From Scandinavium vulneris_A (lineage in GTDB: Bacteria > Pseudomonadota > Gammaproteobacteria > Enterobacterales > Enterobacteriaceae): DNA of 64,000 bases. Location: the NCBI GenBank assembly GCA_046518185.1, contig JBKGRZ010000003.1, positions 434,001 to 498,000 on the forward strand. Direction: 5' to 3'. A model generated the notes under the pieces. That model did no database searches and had not been told where the DNA came from. It saw only the letters and a program-made list of their open reading frames with translations. The translations under genes were made by a program, and so were the position numbers. How positions within the stretch are numbered: position 1 is the stretch's first letter; the number at the start of each line of letters is the position of its first letter. Of the stretch, positions 24,372 to 32,823 are shown piece by piece.

Positions 24372-25073
24372 ATGCCCGGGCGATTCGCACTACAACCTAC
24401 GTTGTCAAAAATCTGGCATGCACCGGATAATTTTAGACTGATGGACCCGCTGCCACCGCTGCACCGTCGCGGTATTATCGCGGGTTTTCTGCTGGTCATC
24501 ATCGGCTTCCTGCTTCCCTCCGGCGACGATGCGCCAGCACAGCCGGTAAGCCGCAATGCGCAGCTCGATATCCAGTCGCAAACGCAGTCCCAACAGGGAA
24601 ATCTACAGCAGCCGTTGCCGCCGCTCGCGTCTACGCCGCCGGTGAACGATCCGGGCCAGGCTGCGCCGGTCATGCCTGAAGTTGTACAGGAAGACCCGCC
24701 CGACGATGAACCGCAGCAGGTACAATCTCAGCCACAGACTCAGGCTCAACCCGCGCCCGCAGAGACTCAGCAGCAATCTGTATCGGGCCAATCTGTACCG
24801 GGTATCGAACAGCAATGGCGTAGCTATCGCGTAGAGCCGGGTAAAACCCTGGCGCAGCTGTTCCGCGACCACAACCTGCCGCCAACAGATGTCTATGCGA
24901 TGTCAAAAGTGGAAGGAGCCGGAAAACCGCTAAGTTCATTGCAAGCCGGGCAAATCGTGCAGGTGCGCCAGAACGCGAACGGCGTGGTGACCGGACTGAC
25001 GATTGACAGTGGCAACGGACAACAGGTGCTGTTTACCCGCCAGGGCGATGGCAGCTATATTCGCGTTCGTTAA
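24372..25073 (+). CDS. ytfB: Cell-division-associated LysM-like protein YtfB (OapA family)
   Basis: A 233-residue single-pass inner-membrane protein. It has a cytosolic N-terminus of about 33 residues, a membrane segment at about 36-53 (GIIAGFLLVIIGFLLP), a long Gln/Pro-rich linker and a C-terminal LysM-like OapA domain (from WRSYRVEPGKTLAQLF). E. coli YtfB (212 residues) locates to the septum and binds glycans. The protein here is about 20 residues longer because of an expanded linker. It is divergent from fklB. Confidence 0.93.
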   Translation: MPGRFALQPTLSKIWHAPDNFRLMDPLPPLHRRGIIAGFLLVIIGFLLPSGDDAPAQPVSRNAQLDIQSQTQSQQGNLQQPLPPLASTPPVNDPGQAAPVMPEVVQEDPPDDEPQQVQSQPQTQAQPAPAETQQQSVSGQSVPGIEQQWRSYRVEPGKTLAQLFRDHNLPPTDVYAMSKVEGAGKPLSSLQAGQIVQVRQNANGVVTGLTIDSGNGQQVLFTRQGDGSYIRVR

Positions 25074-25080
25074 CCTTTTC

Positions 25081-25106
25081 GCCCGGCGGCACTCCGCTTG
25101 CCGGGC
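25081..25106. repeat. REP-type palindrome between convergent ytfB and the DMT gene
   Basis: GCCCGGC (25081-25087) and GCCGGGC (25100-25106) enclose GGCACTCCGCTT, a typical enterobacterial REP layout. It lies 7 bp after the ytfB stop and 5 bp before the end of the next gene. Confidence 0.8.
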
Positions 25107-25111
25107 ACGCT

Positions 25112-26041
25112 TCACGCACTGCGCTTATTGACCCACCAAATCCCCGAACATACCAGCACCAGCGCCACCGCGTATTTCCATTCCAGGATAGTCTCGCCGA
25201 GGAAAATACCTGACAGCACGGTGCCCGCCACCGGAATGACAAAATTGAACGGAGCAATCATGCTCACGCGGTTGTGTTTCAGCAACGTACTCCAGAGCGC
25301 AAAGGCCACCGACGAGAGCAGGGTCAGATAGCCGAGCACCGCCACGGACTCAATGCCATGAAACGCCAGCGTACCGCCGCCAAGGTAGCCCCCGGCCACC
25401 AGCGCCAGGCCACCGATACCCAACTGCCAGCCGGTCATCACCGTCGGATCGACCGTTTGTGAGATGCGTTTCCCGTACAGCGTCGCCGCCGAGAGAATAA
25501 AGGCCGCCAGCACCACAAACCCATCCCCGCGCCAGACGAAGCTGAAATCCATCAATGAATGGCTGAAGTTCACCAGCATCACGCCCGCAAAGCCGAGAAT
25601 ACAGCCCAGGCTTTTGTTATAGCTGAGTTTGTCGTTCTGATAGATAAAGTGTGCCAGCAGGACGCTAAAGAAAGTGCCGGTAGCATTCATGATCGAGCCC
25701 TTCACCCCGGTGGTGAAGGAGAGTCCGATATAAAAAATGGCATACTGGAGCGAGGTTTGGGTCAGGCCCAGCAGCGTCAACTGACCAAACTGCCTGCCGC
25801 TGAGGCGCGCAATCGGCTTACGCTGCGCCATGGCAAACAATAGCAGCAGGACTCCCGCGAACAGGAAACGGTAACCGGCAAAGATGATTTTCGACGGAAT
25901 ATCGTCAGTGGCAATCTGGAAAATCTCGTAGCCATTTTTGATGGCGGGATAGGAACTCCCCCACAGCAAACAGCACAGGGTTGCGCCTGCGTAGACCACA
26001 TTCTTGCGGGTAAAGAGTGGAGCGGGAGGAACCATTTCCAT
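25112..26041 (-). CDS. DMT-superfamily (EamA) transporter, accessory
   Basis: A 309-residue membrane protein with ten predicted helices in two EamA halves (LLWGSSYPAIKNG near residue 26 opens the first). It has no counterpart I recall between ytfB and rplI in K-12. The substrate is unknown; family members export amino acids, nucleosides or drugs. The ATG at 26041 follows CAGGGCTC. It lies downstream of the rplI terminator on the same strand, so it probably has its own promoter. Confidence 0.9.
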   Translation of the reverse strand: MEMVPPAPLFTRKNVVYAGATLCCLLWGSSYPAIKNGYEIFQIATDDIPSKIIFAGYRFLFAGVLLLLFAMAQRKPIARLSGRQFGQLTLLGLTQTSLQYAIFYIGLSFTTGVKGSIMNATGTFFSVLLAHFIYQNDKLSYNKSLGCILGFAGVMLVNFSHSLMDFSFVWRGDGFVVLAAFILSAATLYGKRISQTVDPTVMTGWQLGIGGLALVAGGYLGGGTLAFHGIESVAVLGYLTLLSSVAFALWSTLLKHNRVSMIAPFNFVIPVAGTVLSGIFLGETILEWKYAVALVLVCSGIWWVNKRSA

Positions 26042-26150
26042 ATATGAGCCCTGAATTAAAATAGCGTTTTAATTCATTATCCGGAAATGTGTGGCCAATA
26101 GCCAGTCGGGCAAACTGAAAGGTCGGTACAAAAAAAGGTGGGCCATAAAA

Positions 26151-26177
26151 AGCAAAACGCCGGCACATGGCCGGCGA
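26151..26177 (-). terminator. Intrinsic terminator of the rpsF-priB-rpsR-rplI operon
   Basis: On the minus strand CGCCGGC (26177-26171), a 5-nt loop and GCCGGCG (26165-26159) are followed by TTTTGCTTTTT. It lies 26 bp past the rplI stop. Confidence 0.9.
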
Positions 26178-26202
26178 TTTGTCGTGATTACAGAGTAATT
26201 AA

Positions 26203-26652
26203 TTACTCAGCAACAACGTTTACTACCAGTTTAGCGAACACTTCGCTGTGAACCTGGAAGTCCACTTCGTGCTCACCAGTGGTACGCAGAACGCCGTTCG
26301 GCATGCGAACTTCGCTCTTAGCAACAGTCACGCCAGCAGCAGATACTGCGTCAGCGATGTCACGGGTACCGATAGAACCGAACAGTTTACCTTCGTCGCC
26401 TGCTTTAGACGCGATGGTAACGGTGCCCAGTGCGTTGATTTTCTCAGCGCGAGCTTCAGCTGCAGACAGAACGTCAGCCAGTTTGGCTTCCAGTTCTGCA
26501 CGGCGTGCTTCGAAGAATTCAACGTTTTTCTTGGTAGCTGGAACAGCTTTACCCTGTGGAACCAGGAAGTTACGAGCGTAGCCCGCTTTAACGTTTACCT
26601 GATCACCCAGGCTGCCCAGGTTTGCTACTTTATCAAGCAGAATAACTTGCAT
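26203..26652 (-). CDS. rplI: 50S ribosomal protein L9
   Basis: A 149-residue ribosomal protein with the family start MQVILLDKVANLGSLGDQVNVKAGYARNF in two parts: a compact N-terminal rRNA-binding domain, a long linking helix (about 41-75) and a C-terminal domain. It is the last gene of the rpsF operon. Confidence 0.98.
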   Translation of the reverse strand: MQVILLDKVANLGSLGDQVNVKAGYARNFLVPQGKAVPATKKNVEFFEARRAELEAKLADVLSAAEARAEKINALGTVTIASKAGDEGKLFGSIGTRDIADAVSAAGVTVAKSEVRMPNGVLRTTGEHEVDFQVHSEVFAKLVVNVVAE

Positions 26653-26693
26653 TACCTTATCCTCTCAAAGTCGTGTTAATGGACTGTGGCCGA

Positions 26694-26921
26694 TTACTGA
26701 TGACGATCAGTGTACGGCAGCAGGGACAGGTAGCGAGCGCGCTTGATGCAACGAGCGAGCTGACGCTGGTATTTTGCACGAGTACCGGTGATACGGCTCG
26801 GGACAATTTTACCGCTTTCGGTAATGTAGTTTTTCAGCGTAGCGATGTCTTTGTAATCAATCTCTACAACGCCTTCCGCGGTGAAACGGCAGAACTTGCG
26901 ACGACGGAAATAACGTGCCAT
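26694..26921 (-). CDS. rpsR: 30S ribosomal protein S18
   Basis: A 75-residue basic protein ([13 protein letters not shown] start) that pairs with S6 on the platform of the small subunit. Its start lies 4 bp after the priB stop. The S6:S18 pair is also the ligand of the operon's leader RNA. Confidence 0.98.
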
Positions 26922-26925
26922 TTGG

Positions 26926-27240
26926 CTAGTCTCCAGAATCTATCAATTCAATCTGCTCGACATGCAACACCATTTTGCTCAGACCATTACGTGCCTTGTG
27001 GCAACTGATAAAGCCCTGAACGGTGATTTGCGTGCCGACCGTTATACTGTGAGTAATGGCCTGGTTCTCGTGTCCGCTAATAATAACGGGCATTTGACAC
27101 CATGCCTGCCGGTGAAAACCGGCTTCCTCCTGCATCGAACGGTGCTCAAGCACGAACTGGCAGTGAGGAATTCCTGATGGGCTGACCTTTCGAAGGGGCG
27201 CCCTGCACACTGTGCCGGACAACACCAGACGGTTGGCCAT
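26926..27240 (-). CDS. priB: Primosomal replication protein N, PriB
   Basis: A 104-residue single-OB-fold protein that stabilises PriA on stalled forks and helps reload DnaB via DnaT. The start [21 protein letters not shown] and the whole length match E. coli. It sits tightly between rpsF (6 bp) and rpsR (4 bp), coupling replication restart to ribosomal protein synthesis. Confidence 0.97.
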
Positions 27241-27246
27241 CAGCGA

Positions 27247-27642
27247 TTACTCTTCAGAATCCCCAGCTTCAGCATCATCTGCGGTTTCGTTAGCGAAATC
27301 ATCGCGACGTTCACGACGCTCGTCTTTCGCTTTAACCATCGGAGATGCTTCAGTCACAGCGTGTTTAGTACGCATAACCATGCTGCGGATAACGGCATCG
27401 TTGAAGCGGAAGTTTGTTTCCAGCTCATCGATAACTTCCTGCGGGGCTTCAACGTTCAGCAGAACGTAGTGAGCTTTGTGCAGTTTGTTGATCGGGTAAG
27501 CCAGCTGACGGCGGCCCCAGTCTTCCAGACGGTGGATCGTACCTTCTGCTGCAGTGATTGCACCAGTGTAACGCTCGATCATACCCGGAACCTGTTCGCT
27601 CTGGTCAGGATGGACCATAAAAACGATTTCGTAATGACGCAT
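27247..27642 (-). CDS. rpsF: 30S ribosomal protein S6
   Basis: A 131-residue ribosomal protein, MRHYEIVFMVHPDQSEQVPG start. Its acidic C-terminal tail ends in EE, the substrate region for glutamylation by RimK in E. coli. The ribosome binding site is AAGGAGC. First gene of the operon. Confidence 0.98.
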   Translation of the reverse strand: MRHYEIVFMVHPDQSEQVPGMIERYTGAITAAEGTIHRLEDWGRRQLAYPINKLHKAHYVLLNVEAPQEVIDELETNFRFNDAVIRSMVMRTKHAVTEASPMVKAKDERRERRDDFANETADDAEAGDSEE

Positions 27643-27667
27643 CGAATTGCTCCTTACGGATTATTCA

Positions 27668-27702
27668 GCCTCCTGTCTGGGTCAGCCGCGGCCCATGGAG
27701 GC
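27668..27702 (-). promoter_or_regulatory. S6:S18 ribosomal leader RNA of the rpsF operon
   Basis: In the rpsF 5' leader, GCCTCC and GGAGGC on the coding strand close a stem (27702-27697 with 27673-27668) around a loop holding CCGCGG. This matches the known bacterial rpsF leader, which mimics the S18 site on 16S rRNA and is bound by the S6:S18 complex for feedback repression. The stem and sequence are seen directly; the function is from the known family. Confidence 0.75.
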
Positions 27703-27742
27703 AAGGAACGTGGTTAAAGGGCGGCTGAAAAATTGACGCGTA

Positions 27743-27771
27743 ATCATACTTGCAGGGCATGGGAAACTCAA
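27743..27771 (-). promoter_or_regulatory. Sigma-70 promoter of the rpsF operon
   Basis: On the minus strand TTGAGT (27771-27766), exactly 17 bp, then TATGAT (27748-27743). It lies about 100 bp upstream of the rpsF ATG, leaving room for the leader RNA. The stretch from 27772 to 27960 upstream is AT-rich and shows no gene I can support; it must hold the yjfY promoter. Confidence 0.75.
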
Positions 27772-27981
27772 GGTGATTGCGCAATTAATTCGCACGAAGG
27801 GCAAAGCGGAAGGAAGTCAGTGGCTTAAAATTAAACAGACTCGAATGCGCCAATTTTTTGAACAACTGCATCAGAAATGGTCGCTAATGAATCGATAAGG
27901 AGCGATTACACTTAAATCATAACTTATCAGTACGCAAAAGGAGACTTCGCCGTAACGCAGCAGGTTTAAGGAGTCACTATC

Positions 27982-28257
27982 ATGAGAAACATCGCAATCG
28001 CCGTACTGGCTGCGCTTTTGCTCAGTGCAAACGTGACCGCAGCCATCAAGATCGACGGCCGACAGGCCAGAAATATGGACGATGTGCAGAGCTTAGGCGT
28101 TATTTACATCAATCATAACATCGCCACTGAAAGCGAAGCAGATCAAGCCTTGAGTGAAGAGAGTGACGCCCGTGGCGCCAAATACTTTCACCCAATCCTT
28201 ATCCATGAACCCGGCAGCAATGGCTTAATTCACGCCAGTGCTGACGCTTACCGCTAG
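27982..28257 (+). CDS. yjfY: Small periplasmic DUF1471 (BhsA/McbA-type) protein YjfY
   Basis: A 91-residue exported protein: signal peptide cleaved after about A20, then a DUF1471 (YdgH/BhsA) domain with QSLGVIYINHN and a C-terminal SADAYR typical of the family. Members of this family are linked to stress resistance and biofilm formation. The ribosome binding site is TTAAGGAG. Length equals that of E. coli YjfY. Confidence 0.92.
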   Translation: MRNIAIAVLAALLLSANVTAAIKIDGRQARNMDDVQSLGVIYINHNIATESEADQALSEESDARGAKYFHPILIHEPGSNGLIHASADAYR

Positions 28258-28300
28258 CACCAGGAAAAACAACAGAACGTATCTGCCCTGACTGAGCCCT

Positions 28301-28326
28301 GCCCCCGCACTGCGGGGGCTTTTTTT
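28301..28326 (+). terminator. Intrinsic terminator of yjfY
   Basis: GCCCCCGC (28301-28308), loop ACT, GCGGGGGC (28312-28319) and seven T. It lies between convergent yjfY and ulaF; the T tract is only on the plus side. Confidence 0.93.
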
Positions 28327-28337
28327 GTGGTCGGCGA

Positions 28338-29030
28338 TTACTTTTCTCGTTGTCCGTAGTAGGCATTGGGGCCATGTTTGCGGCTGAAGTGCTTCTCCAT
28401 CAGCCAGCTGTCGATAGGCTTGAGCTGTGGATTTATCCCTCGTGCCAGCCACGCCATTCGCGCCACTTCTTCCATGACCACCGCATTGTGAACGGCCTCA
28501 TGCGCATCTTTCCCCCATGCAAAAGGCCCATGCTGCCAGACCACCACCCCGGGCGTGTGCAGCGGTTGAGCATCGCCGAGCGTTTCGATGATCACCTGCC
28601 CGGTATTGTGCTCATAATCCCCCTGCACTTCCCCTTCGCTCAGCGGGCGGGTGCAGGGAATATCCCCGAGAAAATAATCCGCATGGGTGGTGCCAAGTGC
28701 CGGAATAGCACACCCCGCCTGTGCCCAGGCGGTGGCATGGGTCGAATGGGTATGCACCACGCCGCCGATGTCGGGATACTGGCGGTACAACGCCAGATGA
28801 GTGGCGGTATCGGAGGACGGGCGATAGCCTCCTTCCAGCACGTTGCCGTCAAGATCGACCACCACAATGTCGTCGGCGGTCAGCGTTTCATACGCCACTC
28901 CGCTGGGTTTGATCGCCACCCGCCCACGCGCGCGGTCAATAGCGCTGACGTTTCCCCAGGTAAATGTCACTAGCCCATAGCGGGGTAAATCCATATTAGC
29001 GGCAAAAACCTGCTGCTTAAGCGGGTCCAT
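28338..29030 (-). CDS. ulaF: L-ribulose-5-phosphate 4-epimerase UlaF
   Basis: Last enzyme of anaerobic L-ascorbate use: converts L-ribulose 5-phosphate to D-xylulose 5-phosphate for the pentose phosphate pathway. A class II aldolase fold of 230 residues with the zinc ligands in HTHSTHATAW and a distal His. The start ATG at 29030 overlaps the ulaE stop by one base (TAATG), so it is translationally coupled. A longer frame to 29078 is discounted. Confidence 0.96.
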   Translation of the reverse strand: MDPLKQQVFAANMDLPRYGLVTFTWGNVSAIDRARGRVAIKPSGVAYETLTADDIVVVDLDGNVLEGGYRPSSDTATHLALYRQYPDIGGVVHTHSTHATAWAQAGCAIPALGTTHADYFLGDIPCTRPLSEGEVQGDYEHNTGQVIIETLGDAQPLHTPGVVVWQHGPFAWGKDAHEAVHNAVVMEEVARMAWLARGINPQLKPIDSWLMEKHFSRKHGPNAYYGQREK

Positions 29031-29884
29031 TACGCGACCTCCATCAGACCGGCATTTGCCATCCGGGTTAGCACCCAATCGCGTGCTTTCACCACTTCTG
29101 CCAACGGGTCTTCCGCTGTTTCACTCCACATTTCAATCAGGTAAGGTCCGCGATAGCCACTTTGCTTCAGCGTGCTGAAACACTGTTCGAAATCCACCAC
29201 GCCTGAGCCGAACGGCACGTTCTTAAACTCCCCTCGACGGGTATCTTTCACATGCACCGCCACGATATGCCCCACGCCCGCCTGCAACTCCATCTGCACG
29301 TCGTTATCCCAGGCCGACAAATTGCCGATATCCGGGTAAATCTGGAACCACGGATTATTGAGAAAATGAGCGTAGCCGAGCGCCTTGCTGATGGAATTCA
29401 TCAGCGGGTAATCCATGATTTCCATCGCCAGCGTCACCTGCGCCCGGCTCGCCATCTCGACGCTCTCTTTCAACCCTTCGCGAAAGCGGCGGCGCGTTTC
29501 GTTGTTCGCCTGTTGGTAATAGACGTCGTAGCCCGCCAGTTGGATGACACGAATGCCGACGTCCTGCGCAAACTGAATGGCGCGGCGCATGATATCGAGC
29601 CCCTGCTGGCGCACCGCATCATCTTCGCTGCCGAGCGGGAATCGACGATGGGCACTCAGGCACATCGACGGCACTTTCACCCCGGTTTCGGCCACCGCAT
29701 TGATCAACGCCAGCTTCTGCTCCCGGCTCCACTCCAGGCGAGAAAGCCGGGCATCGGTTTCATCTATCGACATCTCAACGAAATCAAAGCCCAGTTTTTT
29801 GGCGAGGCTCAGGCGTTCCAGCCAACACTCCCCAGCGGGGAGTGCTTTTTCATAGATACCCAGCGGAACCTGTTTCGACAGCAT
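29030..29884 (-). CDS. ulaE: L-xylulose/3-keto-L-gulonate pathway 3-epimerase UlaE
   Basis: L-xylulose-5-phosphate 3-epimerase, a 284-residue TIM-barrel enzyme of the xylose-isomerase-like superfamily. It acts between UlaD and UlaF. Metal-site segments seen include MEIMDYPLMN, YPDIGNLSAW and VHVKDTRRGEF. Length equals E. coli UlaE. It follows ulaD by 9 bp. Confidence 0.96.
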   Translation of the reverse strand: MLSKQVPLGIYEKALPAGECWLERLSLAKKLGFDFVEMSIDETDARLSRLEWSREQKLALINAVAETGVKVPSMCLSAHRRFPLGSEDDAVRQQGLDIMRRAIQFAQDVGIRVIQLAGYDVYYQQANNETRRRFREGLKESVEMASRAQVTLAMEIMDYPLMNSISKALGYAHFLNNPWFQIYPDIGNLSAWDNDVQMELQAGVGHIVAVHVKDTRRGEFKNVPFGSGVVDFEQCFSTLKQSGYRGPYLIEMWSETAEDPLAEVVKARDWVLTRMANAGLMEVA

Positions 29885-29893
29885 AGCCGCTCC

Positions 29894-30550
29894 TTAGCCC
29901 CATAGTTGGGCGATAGACCGCTTGAACTGGCGTGCTGCCTCGACCGGATCTTTCGCATCACGGATGCTGCGCCCGGCGATAAACACGTGGATGGGGATCC
30001 CTTTAAACAGCGGCAAATCTTCCAGTGCCAGGCCACCGGTCACTGTGACCTTAAAGCCCATTTGCGCGAGGCGTTTGATGGCGGTGATGTCCGCCTCGCT
30101 CCACGCCACGCCCGCCGCCTGTGCGTCCCGACTGCGGTGATAAACTACCTGCTGAATGCCCGCCTGATGCCACTCCTCGGCCTGTTCCCAGGTCCAGAAT
30201 CCGGTCAGTTCTATCTGCACATCGCCGTTAAATTCTTTTGCCACCGCCAGCGCGCCTTTGGTGGTGTTGATATCCGCGCAGCAAATCACCGTTATCCAGT
30301 CGGCATCGGCTTCAAAACACATCCGCGAGAGGATTTTCCCGGCATCGGCAATTTTGGCATCCGCCAGCACTATCTTATGTGGATACAGCGCTTTGAGGTC
30401 GCGTACGGCACGCACGCCTTCGGCAACGCAAAGAATGGTGCCAACTTCAATGATATCGACTTCTTCGGCGATTAATCGCGTGGTGGCGTAAGCATCCGCC
30501 ATGGTCTGGTTATCGAGCGCAACCTGGAGCATTGGTAATGAAGGGGTCAT
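29894..30550 (-). CDS. ulaD: 3-keto-L-gulonate-6-phosphate decarboxylase UlaD
   Basis: Mg-dependent decarboxylase of the orotidine-decarboxylase suprafamily, forming L-xylulose 5-phosphate and CO2. The active-site motif DAKIADAGK is at residues 64-72. At 218 residues it is two longer than E. coli UlaD because the start reads MTPSLPML. It lies 12 bp after ulaC. Confidence 0.96.
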   Translation of the reverse strand: MTPSLPMLQVALDNQTMADAYATTRLIAEEVDIIEVGTILCVAEGVRAVRDLKALYPHKIVLADAKIADAGKILSRMCFEADADWITVICCADINTTKGALAVAKEFNGDVQIELTGFWTWEQAEEWHQAGIQQVVYHRSRDAQAAGVAWSEADITAIKRLAQMGFKVTVTGGLALEDLPLFKGIPIHVFIAGRSIRDAKDPVEAARQFKRSIAQLWG

Positions 30551-30562
30551 AGCATTTCCTTG

Positions 30563-31030
30563 TTAAGCAATCGCCGTGGTGGCGCTATCAATGAGAGTCA
30601 GCACGTCCTGTTCCGTGCGGCAGGCGCGCAGGCGGTCAAAATTGGCTTCATCCTCAAACAGATTGACGATTTGCATGATGCCCACTTCCTGATGGGTGTT
30701 GGCATCGACCGCCGCAAGGGTGATGAGGATATCGACCGGATCGTTGTCTTCATGGTTAAACACCAGCGGCTTCTCGAGCGTCACCAGCGCGAAACCGGTT
30801 TTCTTCACGCCTTCTTCCGGACGGCCATGCGGCATCGCCAGGCCTGGCGCAATCACGAAATAGGGGCCGTGCTGTTCCACGCCATCCAGAATGGCCTGGT
30901 AATAGCGCGGCTCCACGACGTCGGCTTTAACCAGCAGATCGACGCCCAGCTTGACCGCCTCCTGCCAGGTATTGGCCTGCGCCTGAAGCAGAATCGAATG
31001 GTTGTCAGCCAGCGAGTCACGAAGTTTCAT
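30563..31030 (-). CDS. ulaC: L-ascorbate PTS component EIIA UlaC
   Basis: Phosphotransfer protein that takes phosphate from HPr and passes it to UlaB. A 155-residue PTS EIIA type 2 (fructose/mannitol-like) domain with the phosphorylated histidine in AMPHGRPEEG (His68). It is co-transcribed 9 bp after ulaB. Confidence 0.96.
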   Translation of the reverse strand: MKLRDSLADNHSILLQAQANTWQEAVKLGVDLLVKADVVEPRYYQAILDGVEQHGPYFVIAPGLAMPHGRPEEGVKKTGFALVTLEKPLVFNHEDNDPVDILITLAAVDANTHQEVGIMQIVNLFEDEANFDRLRACRTEQDVLTLIDSATTAIA

Positions 31031-31039
31031 GGCGCGTCC

Positions 31040-31345
31040 TTATTTCAGGTCCTGAGGAAAATGCGCGGTAATCACTTCAATAAGCTTCGGGCCAAAATCC
31101 GCCGCCGACAGCATATTGCGCACGCCCACGACATGTTTGTTGCCCGTCACCGTGATTTCCCCGGCGATGTGCGTCGAGGCGATAATGATGTCGGCCCCGC
31201 TCAGTTCACTTTTGTATTCGCCTACCGCACAGCTGTTCACCGAGTGGTCGACGCCCTGCTGAGTCAGGAACTGATCCACCTTCATTTTCATGATCATGGA
31301 ACTGCCCTGCCCGTTACCGCATACCGCCAGAATTCGTACCGTCAT
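31040..31345 (-). CDS. ulaB: L-ascorbate PTS component EIIB UlaB
   Basis: A 101-residue EIIB domain with the phosphorylated cysteine Cys9 in VCGNGQGSS. It hands phosphate to ascorbate during uptake by UlaA. The start is the ATG at 31345, matching E. coli in length; the longer frame to 31447 lies inside ulaA. It follows ulaA by 13 bp. Confidence 0.96.
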   Translation of the reverse strand: MTVRILAVCGNGQGSSMIMKMKVDQFLTQQGVDHSVNSCAVGEYKSELSGADIIIASTHIAGEITVTGNKHVVGVRNMLSAADFGPKLIEVITAHFPQDLK

Positions 31346-31358
31346 AATCCCGATCCTT

Positions 31359-32759
31359 TTAGTGGGCAGATGATTCTGCCAGGTGTTTTTCTGCATCTTC
31401 TTCGGCACGCAGCGTGCGCCCGGCGAAGACCATATAAGCCAGGGCAATCACGATAATGAGTGCCATAAAGACGATGCCGATGGACGCAAAGCCCTGCATC
31501 ATTGGCGGGGCCAGAATCGACCAGTCCGCCATGCCCATCCAGGCGCTCATGCCGGTCAGTTTTACCGCCCAGACACAGCCAAAAATCTCAATCATCCCCA
31601 TCACCAGACAAATCTTGAGCGCCGCGCGCCAACCGCCAAAGTGGTTGGCGAAGACGCCAATGGTGGCGTTAGAGAAGAACATCGGAATGAAGCCAGGGAT
31701 AATCATGATGCTGGAACCGCAGCCGATCAGAATACCGACCGCAATCAGTTGCCCCACCGTGCCCCAGATGAACCCCCAGACCACGGCGTTCGGAGCAAAG
31801 CTGTAGATAGCGGCGCAGTCGATAGCCAGCACCGCGCCGGGGATCAGGCGCTGCGAAATGCCATTGAAGGCCTCGGACAACTCCGCGACAAACATGCGCA
31901 CGCCCTGCACGATGATGAAAATCGCCACCGCGAACTGGAAGCCGGTTTGCAGAATGTAGATAGTCCAGTGCACTTTCCCGGCCATCGCCTGAACCACATC
32001 GATACCGAACGAGAGGAGTATCACGCCGAAGAACAGGGTCATGACAATCGCGGTGGAGACAATATTGTCGTGGAAAATATTCAGCCAGCCGGGCAGGTTA
32101 AGATCTTCGACGCTCTCCTCTTTCTTGCCAAGGTACGGTGCGATTTTGTAGGCAATCCAGGAGGCAAACTGCTGTTGATGGCCAATCGAGAAGCCGCAGT
32201 TGTCGGTCACCATCTGCGTCGGCTTGTACATCATGTTGGAGGTGATCCCCCAGTAGAGCGACACCAGTACCGCGGTGCAGATAATGGTGGTCCACATCGG
32301 GTAGCCGAGAATGTAGAAGAACACCGCAATCAGCCCGGCCTGCTGGAACATGATGTGCCCGGTGAGCATGATGGTGCGAATCCCGGTGATACGCCGCAGT
32401 AGCACGTACAGAATGTTCAGCGCCAGCGCCAACAGCACGGCATATCCAACCCAGCTGTAGGCATCACCCATCCGCTCAATGGTCGCCATCATCGACGCGT
32501 AGGTATCTGATATCGCGCCGTTAATGCCATACACTTCCGACATTTTCGCGACGACAGGTTTGAAGGTTCCGGTCAAAATGCCCGACCCCGCCTGCAGCAA
32601 CATAAAACCGATAATGGTTTTGATGGTGCCTTTGATTACCACGCTGATGCTTTTACGCAACAGGATGTAACCCAGGCACGTCACGATCCCCAGCAGCAGC
32701 GGGGCGTTGGTCATGACCTGGTTAAAGAACACGCTAAAAACGGTGTAGAGGAACGCCAT
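31359..32759 (-). CDS. ulaA: L-ascorbate PTS permease EIIC UlaA
   Basis: A 466-residue membrane permease of the ascorbate-specific (L-Asc) PTS family, with about 11 membrane segments. It moves L-ascorbate inward while it is phosphorylated to L-ascorbate 6-phosphate. I choose the ATG at 32759 because GGAG sits six bases upstream and MAFLYTVFSVFFNQVM aligns with the E. coli start; the ATGs at 32771 and 32783 are less likely. First gene of the ulaABCDEF operon, divergent from ulaG. Confidence 0.95.
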   Translation of the reverse strand: MAFLYTVFSVFFNQVMTNAPLLLGIVTCLGYILLRKSISVVIKGTIKTIIGFMLLQAGSGILTGTFKPVVAKMSEVYGINGAISDTYASMMATIERMGDAYSWVGYAVLLALALNILYVLLRRITGIRTIMLTGHIMFQQAGLIAVFFYILGYPMWTTIICTAVLVSLYWGITSNMMYKPTQMVTDNCGFSIGHQQQFASWIAYKIAPYLGKKEESVEDLNLPGWLNIFHDNIVSTAIVMTLFFGVILLSFGIDVVQAMAGKVHWTIYILQTGFQFAVAIFIIVQGVRMFVAELSEAFNGISQRLIPGAVLAIDCAAIYSFAPNAVVWGFIWGTVGQLIAVGILIGCGSSIMIIPGFIPMFFSNATIGVFANHFGGWRAALKICLVMGMIEIFGCVWAVKLTGMSAWMGMADWSILAPPMMQGFASIGIVFMALIIVIALAYMVFAGRTLRAEEDAEKHLAESSAH

Positions 32760-32823
32760 AATGATCTCCATGGGTGGAATCATCGGGCGAGTTGGCAGCG
32801 CCCGGGTTTGTGGCGCTCACTTT

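Noticed and set aside
30560..32402. Long plus-strand frames (298 and 339 residues) across ulaC-ulaA
   Set aside because: They are antisense to the conserved ula operon, rich in His/Arg/Asp as expected of shadows of membrane genes.
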